This document shows positions 9,553 to 17,899 of a stretch of 64,000 nucleotides of DNA, one piece after another; within the stretch, counting starts at the first letter, position 1, and each line of letters starts with the position of its first letter. The notes under the pieces are model-generated. The model was not told the origin of the DNA, searched no databases, and saw only the letters and a list, made by a program, of their open reading frames with translations. Where the stretch lies: positions 1 through 64,000 of the forward strand of contig CAYTUK010000009.1 in the NCBI GenBank assembly GCA_964441285.1. Reading direction: 5' to 3'. The stretch comes from S010-25 sp964441285 (lineage in GTDB: Bacteria; Pseudomonadota; Gammaproteobacteria; SZUA-229). The position numbers and the translations under genes are program-made.

Positions 9553-9776
9553 TTAGGCTGCCATTAAAGGTGAGCGTTTATTTCCTGTATAACATTGTTC
9601 GGTATTTTTCAACGATGCACACCACAAATTGCGTGTATCGTTGTTAAAAAACAATGTATGCCTTATGCACATTAAAATGTGTCTTATAAAACGGTAAATA
9701 TTACCATACTTCGAGCATTGACGGGCAGTCAATTCATCACCGGCACACACGGCAATAATCATTTAAACGGGTGATA

Positions 9777-9839
9777 TTACTGAAACAGATAAACAGGCTA
9801 CCGATTGTTTAAGACACGCGGTAAATACTGTCATGTAAG
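9777..9839 (+). repeat. Truncated inverted-repeat element, copy 2 (left part)
   Basis: TTACTGAAACAGATAAACAG, one arm and the beginning of the core (GACACGCGG, ATGTAAG) are present. The sequence then diverges and the second arm is missing. It lies in the 324-base gap between gyrA and the cytochrome b561 gene; nothing else is recognisable in that gap apart from the presumed gyrA promoter region. Confidence 0.7.
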
Positions 9840-9876
9840 GTAGTAGCTAGTTATTGTGAAGTTCAGGACTATTTTC

Positions 9877-10512
9877 TCAGCTATCTTCTTCATGAGCAGC
9901 GGGAGATACTGTGTCAGTAAAACGAAAAATACCCCGCAAAACATTTACCCCGCTAAACTGATGCAATAGCGCAAAAGTGATGTGACCAATGCAATAAATC
10001 CAGAATATTTCTCCAAAAAATTTGTGGGTTAACGACATATTCGTAAACTCAACGGCATCCGTGAGACTTGCGCGTGACCCCATCGGGGTAAGGGTGGAAA
10101 GAATCAGCCCAGTGATGCCACTTCCAGTCAATGCAAGCAGGCCAAGACCGTGAACAAAACCTGACAGCCCAATCTGTCGGCCTGTTTTTGGCAGCTGCCC
10201 ACGAAGGAGACCACGTAGTTCGCCTGCCGCTGCCCTGACACCTGTTCGATTCCAGGGAAATAGAATATCGAATTCCCTGACCGCATAAGCATATAACCAG
10301 AAAACAACCACACATAGCCCCGCAGCCAGACCAACCAACTCATGGAATAAGTAAAGAAATTGGGTCGATGAATCAGCCATAATCAGGCTACTAAATAGCT
10401 GGAACATCACTGTGATAACCAACAACCAATGGAGAATACGAACCGGAGAATCCCATTCAGCATTTCTCTCCTGTATCTCAAACTCTGTACTAATTTTAGT
10501 TTCCTCACCCAT
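9877..10512 (-). CDS. Cytochrome b561-family di-heme membrane protein
   Basis: 211 residues with four predicted membrane helices. Paired histidines fit a Ni,Fe-hydrogenase-type b subunit/b561 fold: H in RILHWLLV, FHELVG, VHGLGLL, and the last helix pair (THKFFGEI, IGHITFALLHQF). It would carry electrons between quinone and a periplasmic or membrane partner. No hydrogenase or dehydrogenase subunit lies next to it, so the partner is unknown. Cytoplasmic-looking N-terminal 25 residues are polar. The downstream side abuts a truncated repeat element. Confidence 0.8.
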   Translation of the reverse strand: MGEETKISTEFEIQERNAEWDSPVRILHWLLVITVMFQLFSSLIMADSSTQFLYLFHELVGLAAGLCVVVFWLYAYAVREFDILFPWNRTGVRAAAGELRGLLRGQLPKTGRQIGLSGFVHGLGLLALTGSGITGLILSTLTPMGSRASLTDAVEFTNMSLTHKFFGEIFWIYCIGHITFALLHQFSGVNVLRGIFRFTDTVSPAAHEEDS

Positions 10513-10532
10513 GATAAATTAAAGCCACCAGT

Positions 10533-11039
10533 TTACACTAAATACGGCGCTCCCGGTTGTGCGGCAAAACGGGTGAAAGAATGCCCCAGATATAAACTGA
10601 AACCCAGCCATTTATAAAGCAGCCGATTCAGCTGCCATTTCACTTTTATCCTGTTTTCCGGCAGCTGTTCGTATCGCTGTTTATCACGCAGCAAATGGCC
10701 AGTCAGTACTTCTACCAGGCCAGCATCATGATAAACACGGCAACGAAGCTGAGGCTCGGCAATTAAACCTTCACTCGATGAGCGAGCATCAAAAAAATAA
10801 TACGTCAGAATAAAAGTCGTGGTGTATTTCGTCTGTTCCAGAATATGCAGGTGCAAATCAAGACAGTCATCAATACGGGAAATAGAATACGCTGATGCTG
10901 TTGAGAAGGTATCTGCTTGCATTAAATCAGGAATAAGCTTACGTATCCGTATAAAATTATTCTCATACAGATCCATTAAACTGGCGAAACTGCGCCATTC
11001 GACTTCTTCGCAGCCATAATTCTGATGCAGACACTTCAA
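10533..11039 (-). CDS. DUF1249 family protein (YqiB-like)
   Basis: 168 residues matching the E. coli YqiB pattern: LYENNFIRIRKLIP near the N-terminus, TKYTTTFILTYYF in the middle, CRVYHDAGLVEV, and the QLNRLLYKWLGFSLYLGHS C-terminal helix. Function is not known. The start is uncertain: the frame opens with TTG at 11039, and an in-frame ATG at 10976 would lose residues aligned with YqiB, so the longer form is kept. Lies 20 bases before the cytochrome b561 gene on the same strand and may be co-transcribed with it. Confidence 0.8.
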   Translation of the reverse strand: MKCLHQNYGCEEVEWRSFASLMDLYENNFIRIRKLIPDLMQADTFSTASAYSISRIDDCLDLHLHILEQTKYTTTFILTYYFFDARSSSEGLIAEPQLRCRVYHDAGLVEVLTGHLLRDKQRYEQLPENRIKVKWQLNRLLYKWLGFSLYLGHSFTRFAAQPGAPYLV

Positions 11040-11143
11040 AATAGAGATTCAATTAAATAGAAAAAAACAGGATTATAGTTGAAATTACCTCTAATGCGGC
11101 TCTGACTAAGCCTGAATCAGGCTAATTAGTCATCTAACTCTTA

Positions 11144-12307
11144 CTAATCCCTGCCCCAGTAAGGTGTTTCAATGCCTTCTCCCAGATCAGCATTGATCAA
11201 ACGTTTTCTTACTTCCAGTAGTTTTTCAATGAGTGCCGGCTCAGCTTTCTCATAAGCAGCTGCATTAGGTTCGCGCTTTACGACCACTCCCAGCAATTCA
11301 GTAATTGCATTGCCGATCGAATTCTGGCTAATCGTTACGATCAGGTCACCGTCATCATTTCGGTAGATCAATTGTTTAAAAGCGGGCTGCCAGCGAATAG
11401 CATGCGCATATTTCGCATCAGTAATACACTGGTCACGCACTTTTTTGGCGGTCCCCATAAAATCATTATTAAACAGCAGCGTACTTTCAATCTGCTCAGG
11501 GAAGTAGGCCTCCACGGGAACAGGTGCATTACGCGTTGAAACCTGGGTGAAAAAAGCACGATAGAAATCAATGAACCCCATCAATATCTGATCATATTCA
11601 GACCAGAAATCAATATTTTTTAATGCCTCTGCCCCACCCTGAATCTTCCAGCTTGGCAACCCCTGCGGATAACCCGTTAGTTCAATTCTGGACGAACCTT
11701 TGCTGGTCTGTTTTAAAATATTAAAATCCAGCAAGGAGAAAAAATCGCTGTAAACATCACGCATATATGACTGGAACAAACTGTTCTGACCACCATCGGT
11801 TAAATTAGGGTTATTACGGTCAGCAAATTCAGCTTCTCTCAGCGCTTTTTTATCAAATACAATAAAGTGATTGTGCAGCATTCGGATACTGGGCACACCG
11901 GGGGAGGTTAATGACCAGGTTGCATCCAGACTCGCTTCACCTGCAAGCACCAGAGCGGCCTCAGGATCAGGATACTTTTCAAGCATAAAATCAATAATGA
12001 CCTGATTCATCCTGTTCCATATTTTTTTAGTCTTCTCAGGCACCTGCGTACGGCGCACGGGACGACCAAGTGGATCGAGTATCTTCTTGGAGGTATTGTA
12101 AATAATCGAGGTATCAAACTCATTGCTGTGACCCAGTGCTTTACGGTACATCAGCAAATCTTCTGGATTTTTTAACAGACCATTATTGTTCGCCAGATCA
12201 TTTAGATTTTCGGTACTATTAAAAAACTCATTTGGTGCCATACCTTCAGGCACATCCAGTGGAATAGGTCGAAATGGCGTAATAATTTCTCTCGGACCAG
12301 ATTGCAT
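11144..12307 (-). CDS. Uncharacterised conserved-looking protein
   Basis: 387 residues, soluble, without signal peptide or membrane segments. Not recognised. ATG 12307 is preferred over the upstream in-frame TTG because a GGAGAG Shine-Dalgarno fits it. A segment near residues 140-150 reads RMLHNHFIVF, with a His-x-His in a hydrophobic strand that recalls HIT/GalT-like nucleotidyl-transferase folds; this is only a resemblance. Many Asp/Glu and aromatic residues and even codon use suggest a real gene. It stands alone, between the DUF1249 gene and a collapsed repeat element. Confidence 0.6.
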   Translation of the reverse strand: MQSGPREIITPFRPIPLDVPEGMAPNEFFNSTENLNDLANNNGLLKNPEDLLMYRKALGHSNEFDTSIIYNTSKKILDPLGRPVRRTQVPEKTKKIWNRMNQVIIDFMLEKYPDPEAALVLAGEASLDATWSLTSPGVPSIRMLHNHFIVFDKKALREAEFADRNNPNLTDGGQNSLFQSYMRDVYSDFFSLLDFNILKQTSKGSSRIELTGYPQGLPSWKIQGGAEALKNIDFWSEYDQILMGFIDFYRAFFTQVSTRNAPVPVEAYFPEQIESTLLFNNDFMGTAKKVRDQCITDAKYAHAIRWQPAFKQLIYRNDDGDLIVTISQNSIGNAITELLGVVVKREPNAAAYEKAEPALIEKLLEVRKRLINADLGEGIETPYWGRD

Positions 12308-12402
12308 AATACTCTCCAAACAACATTTATTAACTGGGGAGGAACTATATACGAAAAGACCGGCTGACTAAAACCCCCATAAAAGAGTATATTTCACTGT
12401 TA

Positions 12403-12434
12403 TTATTGAAACGAATGAAAAAGCTACTGTTAGT
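12403..12434 (+). repeat. Collapsed copy of the inverted-repeat element (both ends, no core)
   Basis: TTATTGAAACGAATGAAAAAG is followed directly by CTACTGTTAGTA. These are the left and right outer ends of the element with the arms' inner parts and the core deleted. It reads as a deletion product or excision scar upstream of the 387-residue unknown gene. Confidence 0.6.
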
Positions 12435-12541
12435 ATCTTGTTAAGCTTAATATACAAGTATTGGTATATCTATGTTAGATAAGGATAGATTGTTTATGCT
12501 AATACAGGTCTGAGATAGTTAACACAGGCTGGTCAATACTG

Positions 12542-13027
12542 TTATATTAACTCGGAGTTTACGGGCATTTTAGCGCGATACTTAAGCTGTAACCCGGTTA
12601 GAAAATTACGCAAAACCTGATCTTTACATTCACGGTAATGCTTGTGATCTATACGCCGGAAAAAAGCACTTAACTCATGTTTACTAATTTGTAATTCAGC
12701 CAGTGCCATAATGTTTAATACATCATCGTTCTGTAGATTTAATGCAATTTTTAATTTTCTAAAAACAATATTATTACTTAACTTTTTTTCTGGTACAGGT
12801 TGAGGACCCTCTTTTTTACCACGTAAATCAATAATTAAACCATTAAGAAAAGTTGCCAACTGCATATCATTGCAATTTTGGCAGGCAGGGTCATCGTCTT
12901 TTCTTAACCAGTCGCTAACTTGCCCGCGTGTTACCTGAACACCGGCCAGCTTAAAGATGAGAAGCATTTTTGAATCATTAAAATCGAAGATATATCGAAC
13001 ACGGCGTAAGACATCGTTATTGGTCAC
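12542..13027 (-). CDS. DUF1456 family protein (YehS-like)
   Basis: 161 residues from GTG 13027, chosen because a GAGG Shine-Dalgarno is correctly spaced and because the family begins at (M)TNNDVLRRVRY. Two repeats of the DUF1456 unit are visible: NDVLRRVRYIFDFND at the N-terminus and NNIVFRKLKIALNLQNDD near the middle, each followed by a helical Leu-rich and basic segment (FRRIDHKHYREC-D-VLRNFL). Function unknown. Its start overlaps the end of the upstream zinc-ribbon gene by 11 bases, so the two form one transcription unit. Confidence 0.85.
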   Translation of the reverse strand: MTNNDVLRRVRYIFDFNDSKMLLIFKLAGVQVTRGQVSDWLRKDDDPACQNCNDMQLATFLNGLIIDLRGKKEGPQPVPEKKLSNNIVFRKLKIALNLQNDDVLNIMALAELQISKHELSAFFRRIDHKHYRECKDQVLRNFLTGLQLKYRAKMPVNSELI

Positions 13028-13550
13028 GGTTATTTCCACCTCGATGAAAATTGGTTGCATAGCATTTAGGACAGGGAGGAATCTTACCCACCTGGTGAAA
13101 ATGAATCGTCTCATCACATTTGTCACAGATCAGTGATCCAGGCCCGGTAATTTCACCTGTAAAATAGTCACTGGCATGTCGAGCATTTTCTTTTAATGCC
13201 AGGAGTTCAACTGTGGTTTTATCCGCAATCTGTAAGAATAAATCCAGCATTTCAGTTTCAAGAAACGAAATTTCAAAACCGAGCCAATCTTTAAGCTCAT
13301 CATCCGTTTCGGCAAGGTAATTGACAACATCATCCAGATCACGTTTTAGCCAACGACCAAGATTAACCCCGTCTTCAACGCTCATATCTTCAAGTTCAAC
13401 AACGCGTTCCTGGGCTTCCTCTATTAGTTTATGCAGTAACGGTCGACTTTTATCTTTTGTTTTATGCAGGCTATCAACAACGTCTTCGTACATATTTTCG
13501 TAGATTTCGCCCAGCACATCAAGTGGGTCATGTTGTTTCGGTGGATGCAT
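13017..13550 (-). CDS. Zinc-ribbon protein, DUF1451 (YbeL-like)
   Basis: 177 residues from ATG 13550, preferred over ATG 13565 because GGAG lies six bases upstream of it. A long acidic helical region (about 10-125) precedes a C-terminal zinc ribbon with CDKC and CPKC pairs near residues 142-166, as in E. coli YbeL. Function unknown. Transcribed first in a two-gene unit with the DUF1456 gene. Confidence 0.82.
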   Translation of the reverse strand: MHPPKQHDPLDVLGEIYENMYEDVVDSLHKTKDKSRPLLHKLIEEAQERVVELEDMSVEDGVNLGRWLKRDLDDVVNYLAETDDELKDWLGFEISFLETEMLDLFLQIADKTTVELLALKENARHASDYFTGEITGPGSLICDKCDETIHFHQVGKIPPCPKCYATNFHRGGNNRDQ

Positions 13551-13746
13551 CGCATTCTCCAACATAGGTTTAAATTTAAGCTCTGTTTTCGACAGCGCCT
13601 GTTTTTAAGATAATACAATCCATTTATTTTACCATTTTTTGTACCCTCAAAAGCATGTGTTATACTCGGAAACTTAATCATCTATTATTCAAACGATTAA
13701 TTGAAGATCAGGTGAGCAACAATTAGAAACAACGGCAACTAACACC

Positions 13747-14409
13747 ATGTCAGAAACTAACTTTAAACAGGATTTATTTGCCCAGTTTGCACGCGTAGGC
13801 AAAGCACTCAGCAACGGTAATCGACTGGAATTACTGGAATTTTTAGCCCAGGGTGAGCGCAATGTTGAACAACTTAGCAAAGTGACAGGGCTCACTGTAG
13901 CAAACACCTCACAGCATTTGCAGCAACTCCGTCACGCGGGTCTGGTCACCTGTCGAAAAGAAGGCTTAAAGGTTTATTACTGTATAAGTGGTGACGACGT
14001 GATCCGTTTACTCGATACATTGCGTGTAGTGGCCGGCCGTCACGTAACCGACGTTCAATATCTGGTAAATACCTATTTAACCGTAAAAGATAAACTCGAA
14101 CCAGTACCACGAACCGAATTACTCGACCGCGTCCGTGATGGACTGGTAACCGTAGTGGATGTACGTCCACCAGAAGAATATGTCGCTGGACACGTCCCTG
14201 GCGCGATCAACATCCCTTTAGGAGAACTAGAGCAGCGGCTCGATGAACTGGATACAGGTAAGGAAATTGTTGCTTATTGCCGCGGCCCTCATTGCATTCT
14301 TGCTTTTGATGCGGTAGCCCGATTGCGTGACAAAAACATTACCGCACATCGTATGGAAGATGGTTTTCCAGAATGGAAAATAGCAGGACTACCCGTTGAG
14401 GGAAACTAA
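13747..14409 (+). CDS. ArsR-type regulator fused to a rhodanese domain
   Basis: 220 residues. N-terminal winged-helix ArsR domain (about 10-95) with recognition helix VANTSQHLQQLRHAGLV; C69 and C79 lie in the following wing. A single rhodanese domain (about 125-215) has active-site loop CRGPHC, with C178 the likely persulfide-carrying residue. Fusions of this type are known; sensing of sulfane sulfur or thiols is a reasonable inference. Opens the metal/sulfur-response block and is divergent from the DUF1451/DUF1456 unit. A TTATAC -10-like box lies near 13663. Confidence 0.88.
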   Translation: MSETNFKQDLFAQFARVGKALSNGNRLELLEFLAQGERNVEQLSKVTGLTVANTSQHLQQLRHAGLVTCRKEGLKVYYCISGDDVIRLLDTLRVVAGRHVTDVQYLVNTYLTVKDKLEPVPRTELLDRVRDGLVTVVDVRPPEEYVAGHVPGAINIPLGELEQRLDELDTGKEIVAYCRGPHCILAFDAVARLRDKNITAHRMEDGFPEWKIAGLPVEGN

Positions 14410-14547
14410 AGTCATCAGAAATTTACTCAACTTACATAATAAAGTTAACGGGACAGCAATAAATATCCGTGATGAATATAAAAAAATTGGCCAGATGCTT
14501 AAAGAATTTTACAGACACTTATTTTACACCCTCACCGTATTTTTATT

Positions 14548-14961
14548 TTAACTCGTTACACTTTCAATCAGGTGGCAAACTGAATGGCCATCAGGAATAC
14601 CATCAGGCATTTTTTTCCACCGCATAAGTGCTTGCTCCATACGTACCTGTAAGGCCATCAGTTCATCGAGATGCTGCCTGTTTTCATCTATACGTTTCAT
14701 TAAAATTTCACGTACTCTGGGGCAAGGCGATGCATCATCATCTACATCATGCATAATTTCCTTGATTTCATTTAGAGTATAACCCAGGCTTTTGGCCTGG
14801 CGGACAAATTTGAGCCAGGACACTTCGGATAACCGATATAACCGATATCCATTATCCGGGTTTCTTTTCGGGTGCAACAATCCTTTGCGCGTATAATAGC
14901 GCACCGCATGTGGTGTTGTATCACAGTGGTTAGCTAACTCAGTCACGGTATATAAATACAT
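14548..14961 (-). CDS. MerR-family metal-responsive regulator
   Basis: 137 residues from ATG 14961; the frame stays open upstream but MYLYTVTELA is the family start. N-terminal MerR winged helix (VRYYTRKGLLHPKRN, NGYRLY), long dimerisation helix, and two cysteines that suit metal coordination: C80 in SPCPRVREIL and C129 in SVCHLIES. Family members bind between badly spaced promoter elements and untwist them. Three promoters of exactly that design (15780-15811, 17339-17370, 33220-33251) lie nearby and are the likely targets (inference). A repeat element lies in its upstream region. Confidence 0.85.
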   Translation of the reverse strand: MYLYTVTELANHCDTTPHAVRYYTRKGLLHPKRNPDNGYRLYRLSEVSWLKFVRQAKSLGYTLNEIKEIMHDVDDDASPCPRVREILMKRIDENRQHLDELMALQVRMEQALMRWKKMPDGIPDGHSVCHLIESVTS

Positions 14962-15044
14962 ATCAATCTCGGCTGCACAAAATAGTTTTTTTTCATTATT
15001 ACCTTCTGCATACTCTGACTGCAAACCAATCTCCAGCCAAAACA

Positions 15045-15176
15045 TACTAACAGGATAGATGAAGAGGCTACCTGGTGCTCAAGACCGTCAGCCGCAGGGA
15101 TGCGGGTGTCGAGCTTACATAGAGGTATTGACAGCGTGTCCTGAACACCAGGTCGCCTTTTTATCTGTTTCAGTAA
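15045..15176 (-). mobile_element. MITE-like inverted-repeat element, copy 3 (complete)
   Basis: Same architecture as the copy between serA and pheA, in the opposite direction: CTAACAG end, arm, GACCGTCAGCCGCAGG core, arm, CTGTTTCAGTAA end. The arms carry a private sequence (ACCTGGTG on one side, CACCAGGT on the other), so arm pairing is kept although both differ from other copies. Located in the MerR gene's upstream region. Confidence 0.82.
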
Positions 15177-15369
15177 TAAATACAGAGAACCCCTAAACAA
15201 GTTGTCGATGAATAATTTTAATCCAGTGATTAAATACCCTGTTCAATCGCTGCATCTCTCAGCACTACATAGCACTGCTATTAGAGGCGCTTACCATTTT
15301 GCTTTAAACATTCTGAAGCTCAAGTTATTTCATCTGAACCTGTTCAGCGGTTCACTGATAGTGTTCCTG

Positions 15370-15735
15370 CTACTGTAATGGATACCCCCACTCATCTGTT
15401 GGAGCAGGATGATCTTTAGCCAGCATTATAAGCAAGCGCCCCATTACTCTAAAATTATTCAGAACTTCCTGATCGGACAGAACCTTATTGGCCGCTGCAT
15501 TACGTTTATTCATATTTGTTAAAATATCCATCATCAAAGTCATGTGCTTTTTACGTTCTTTTGCAGCCTGTAACTGCGTTAATTTACCGCTATGAGCCAG
15601 ATTAAAAGCCGTCTCACATTGCTTAAGTTTGGCTTCCATCGGGAACTTCCCAACCGCAAATGCACTACCGGAAATAAAAATTGCGCCGGATAAAATAAGA
15701 ACAGACAATAACTGCTTTCTATATGATATTTTCAT
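15370..15735 (-). CDS. Small exported protein under a MerR-type promoter
   Basis: 121 residues with a clear Sec signal peptide (basic MKISYRKQ, hydrophobic core, cleavage near SAFA at about residue 27). The mature part is about 94 residues, helical and Lys-rich, with one cysteine. No family recognised. A MerR-type promoter at 15780-15811 lies 45 bases upstream on the same strand, so it is probably induced by the metal or stress sensed by the neighbouring MerR protein. A periplasmic role in metal stress is inference. Confidence 0.65.
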   Translation of the reverse strand: MKISYRKQLLSVLILSGAIFISGSAFAVGKFPMEAKLKQCETAFNLAHSGKLTQLQAAKERKKHMTLMMDILTNMNKRNAAANKVLSDQEVLNNFRVMGRLLIMLAKDHPAPTDEWGYPLQ

Positions 15736-16090
15736 AACAACCTCTGTTGACGTGTGTTTGTATTAATGGCTCAACACTAACTCTACAACCTATACCTTAG
15801 ACACAGGTCAAGGTTTTTTAAATTTAGTTAAGCACTAAGTAAGTGTCTGCAAACTGGCACTACTAAATTCGGCCAATGTCACAGGCATAACTAACGAGCT
15901 ACAATTAATTTTTTTCTACTGAAACTTTAGGGAAAATCTGATTAAGTCATGAAGCATCATCTGGCGATTAAACTATTCTGCTTACGCGTTGTGAACGTTT
16001 TCGATCGCCCTGCCATTACGGCATTCCACGCCTTGAAGGAGAATACTTTAATCCGCAAGCTGAACAACTCAAACTTAATCAGAGCTTCTC
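15736..16090. other. Intergenic region, mostly unexplained
   Basis: Beyond the MerR-type promoter at its left edge, nothing firm is visible. A 49-codon open frame at 15949-16098 on the plus strand has no convincing start signal or family resemblance. Confidence 0.4.
15780..15811 (-). promoter_or_regulatory. MerR-type promoter/operator 1
   Basis: On the minus strand: -35 TTGACC (15806-15811), a 20-bp spacer, and -10 TAGAGT (15780-15785). The overlong spacer contains an imperfect dyad ACCTGT/ATAGGT, the hallmark of MerR-activated promoters. Drives the small exported protein 45 bases downstream. Two near-identical sites occur at 17339-17370 and 33220-33251. Confidence 0.8.
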
Positions 16091-16468
16091 TTAGATAACT
16101 GGAGGGCGGATATCGGGCGTGATTATCTGACTGTTATAGTGAGCAGCAAGCTCGGCGAAAGAATAGGTTAATAAGAAGAACTGCGGGGAATACGCAATAT
16201 CTGCAACCAGAATAGAAGCTGACTCTGTTCGAGAATTACAAAATATTTCTACATCGCAAGTGCAGTTGCTATAACAATGATCACCACAATTCTTATTCAC
16301 CATCGTCTGATGCTCTAAAGCATCAGACGCAACCGAACCTTGCGTAACAAAACTTATTTCATTGGGTGGATAAACTAAAGATGACAAGGTATTCGCTGAC
16401 GCAGAAAACGGTAGCCAGGTCAGGAAAACAGCCGATAACCAATATAAAATTTGAGCGCGTTTCTTCAC
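16091..16468 (-). CDS. Cysteine-cluster exported protein
   Basis: 125 residues with an N-terminal signal peptide (KKRAQ, hydrophobic stretch, cleavage near SASA at about residue 25). The mature domain has a compact cluster of five cysteines (C61, C65, C69, C71, C77) with D63/H64 in CGDHCYSNCTC. It could bind a metal or form disulfides after export. Not recognised. Its place among metal-response genes suggests a metal role, which is inference. No MerR-type promoter was found before it. Confidence 0.55.
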   Translation of the reverse strand: MKKRAQILYWLSAVFLTWLPFSASANTLSSLVYPPNEISFVTQGSVASDALEHQTMVNKNCGDHCYSNCTCDVEIFCNSRTESASILVADIAYSPQFFLLTYSFAELAAHYNSQIITPDIRPPVI

Positions 16469-16673
16469 TATTTAATTCAAGTTATTTAAGCCAGGAACTT
16501 CTAATTAGGATATAAATATTCTTTATATCCGAAATTACACCTTAATTTAACCTAAAGCAATAGTTTTTACATCTAAACAAGCCCTGCATACCTGCTGCAA
16601 CACCAACAGACTCCATTTTTACGTAACCAGATCTACCGAACCAGGTTTCTCTGCTACCTGGTATTAGTCAGTA

Positions 16674-17174
16674 TCAATGATGATGCCCACCTTTTGAACC
16701 AGGTTGCACTTCTAACGACTCAACCTCAGTTTCCTCCATAAAGTGAACCAATGCGCGCCGGATTTTTTCCATCCAGTCATCACCCAACGCAACACCTGCA
16801 GCAGAAATTGCCTGTTCAATCTGAGACTCGGTTGCCTGAAGAAGATCGTAAACGATGGTAATACTCTTTCCGTTTATTTCAATACTGCGAATACCCATCA
16901 TCGCTTTTATATATTCAATAAATTGATCAGCAACTTCTTTTGGCAATGCTTCAGCAAGCTTAAGTGTCCTTTTTTTAAATACTTCGACACCTGCATGTTT
17001 TGGCGCTTCACTGCCCGGAAAACCAATATACAGATGCGGATTTAGGCGGAATCTTTCAAGACACTGCTTTGAGCAAAAACGATAATGACTCCCCTGGTAA
17101 TCCAGGGAGACATCATCTGAGTGGACGTCCATACCACAAACAATGTCTTTGAATATCGCACTTTCATTATTCAT
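16674..17174 (-). CDS. YHS-domain protein with HMA-like second domain
   Basis: 166 residues from ATG 17174, preceded by GAGGAG. Residues 8-50 form a YHS/TRASH metal-binding domain (VCGM with C13, then C34 and C38 in FCSKQC, and P46-Y49). Residues about 65-125 resemble an HMA-type ferredoxin fold (IRSIEINGKSITIVYD) but lack the CxxC. The chain ends in GGHHH. Such proteins are often copper or heavy-metal chaperones or sensors. Its promoter is the MerR-type site at 17339-17370, with a repeat element filling the leader. Transcribed away from the complex I-like operon. Confidence 0.75.
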   Translation of the reverse strand: MNNESAIFKDIVCGMDVHSDDVSLDYQGSHYRFCSKQCLERFRLNPHLYIGFPGSEAPKHAGVEVFKKRTLKLAEALPKEVADQFIEYIKAMMGIRSIEINGKSITIVYDLLQATESQIEQAISAAGVALGDDWMEKIRRALVHFMEETEVESLEVQPGSKGGHHH

Positions 17175-17216
17175 CACTATTCTCCTCTTTATATAAGACT
17201 AAATACCTATCACTTA

Positions 17217-17339
17217 TTACTGAAAAGGATACTTATTATTTAAGACCGTCAGCCGCAGGAATGCAGGTGTCGAGCTTACATGGATGGATTGACAGCGTGT
17301 CTTAATAATAAGTATCCCGTTCATCCGTCCTGTTAGTAA
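17217..17339 (+). mobile_element. Inverted-repeat element, copy 4 (core inverted) in the YHS gene leader
   Basis: Ends are TTACTGAAAAGG and CTGTTAGTAA as in other copies. The core next to the TTACTGAA end begins GACCGTCAG, whereas in most copies that segment adjoins the CTGTTAG end, so the core is flipped relative to the ends. The right end touches the -10 of the MerR-type promoter at 17339-17370. The YHS transcript should therefore start inside the element and carry its hairpin in the leader. Confidence 0.82.
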
Positions 17340-17370
17340 ATCTACAACATGTGTGTAACATACAGGTCAA
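17339..17370 (-). promoter_or_regulatory. MerR-type promoter/operator 2
   Basis: Minus strand: -35 TTGACC (17365-17370), 20-bp spacer, -10 TAGATT (17339-17344), with a dyad between ACCTGTATG and CACATGT. Same design and spacing as the promoter before the small exported protein. Faces the YHS gene 165 bases away, across the intervening repeat element. Confidence 0.78.
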
Positions 17371-17579
17371 GTTTTACGATACGTAATTTTTATCTAAAGT
17401 AAAATTTTACATCTAAAAAATTTTAAAACCAAATAGTTAACCTCAATTTATATTTCATCTTGAAGTATGAAACTGTGTTTTCTCAACCGCTTGTATTTTA
17501 AATACACCGTGTAAATCCTGCCCTCATTCTTACCTACCTCTAACTAAAAACTAGAGATGACAACTATCCTGGAACAAAG

Positions 17580-17622
17580 GGATGGATGTATCTACTGCGT
17601 ATCTTGAACAAAAAGTATCCTT
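17580..17622. repeat. Degenerate fragment of the inverted-repeat element
   Basis: GGATGGATGTATCTACTGCG followed by ATCTTGAACAAAAAGTATCC resembles the core end plus right arm of the element, with mismatches. It lies in the 725-base gap between the YHS gene and the complex I-like operon. Confidence 0.45.
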
Positions 17623-17723
17623 ACAATTATTCGAACGCGAAAAAAATATACAAAAGATTGATTAAGAGGTAATGTAGCAAACAACACAACGATACCTTAC
17701 ACGTTAGATAAATGCTTTAGTTA

Positions 17724-17753
17724 TTACTGAAACGAATGAAAAAGATACCCATT
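17724..17753 (+). repeat. Solo left end of the inverted-repeat element
   Basis: TTACTGAAACGAATGAAAAA plus GATACCCATT match the left end and arm of other copies, without core or right end. It is about 150 bases upstream of the first gene of the complex I-like operon. No clear promoter could be picked for that operon in the remaining sequence. Confidence 0.6.
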
Positions 17754-17899
17754 AAATAAATGAAGAAAAAATGATTAATAACAGGAGTTTCACCCCCAAT
17801 TTTTTATGGTGTAAAACATGAACCAGAATCGCACGGCTATGGTCTCACTCGCGAAGGACGATTAAGCCTGCATTAAATTGTCAACAGGAAACCAAGAAC

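Noticed and set aside
9553..9762. 69-codon minus-strand frame immediately upstream of gyrA
   Set aside because: No family resemblance or credible ribosome binding site; it occupies the gyrA leader/promoter region and its composition looks non-coding.
15949..16098. 49-codon plus-strand frame in the gap between two small exported-protein genes
   Set aside because: No Shine-Dalgarno, no recognisable motif; likely chance.
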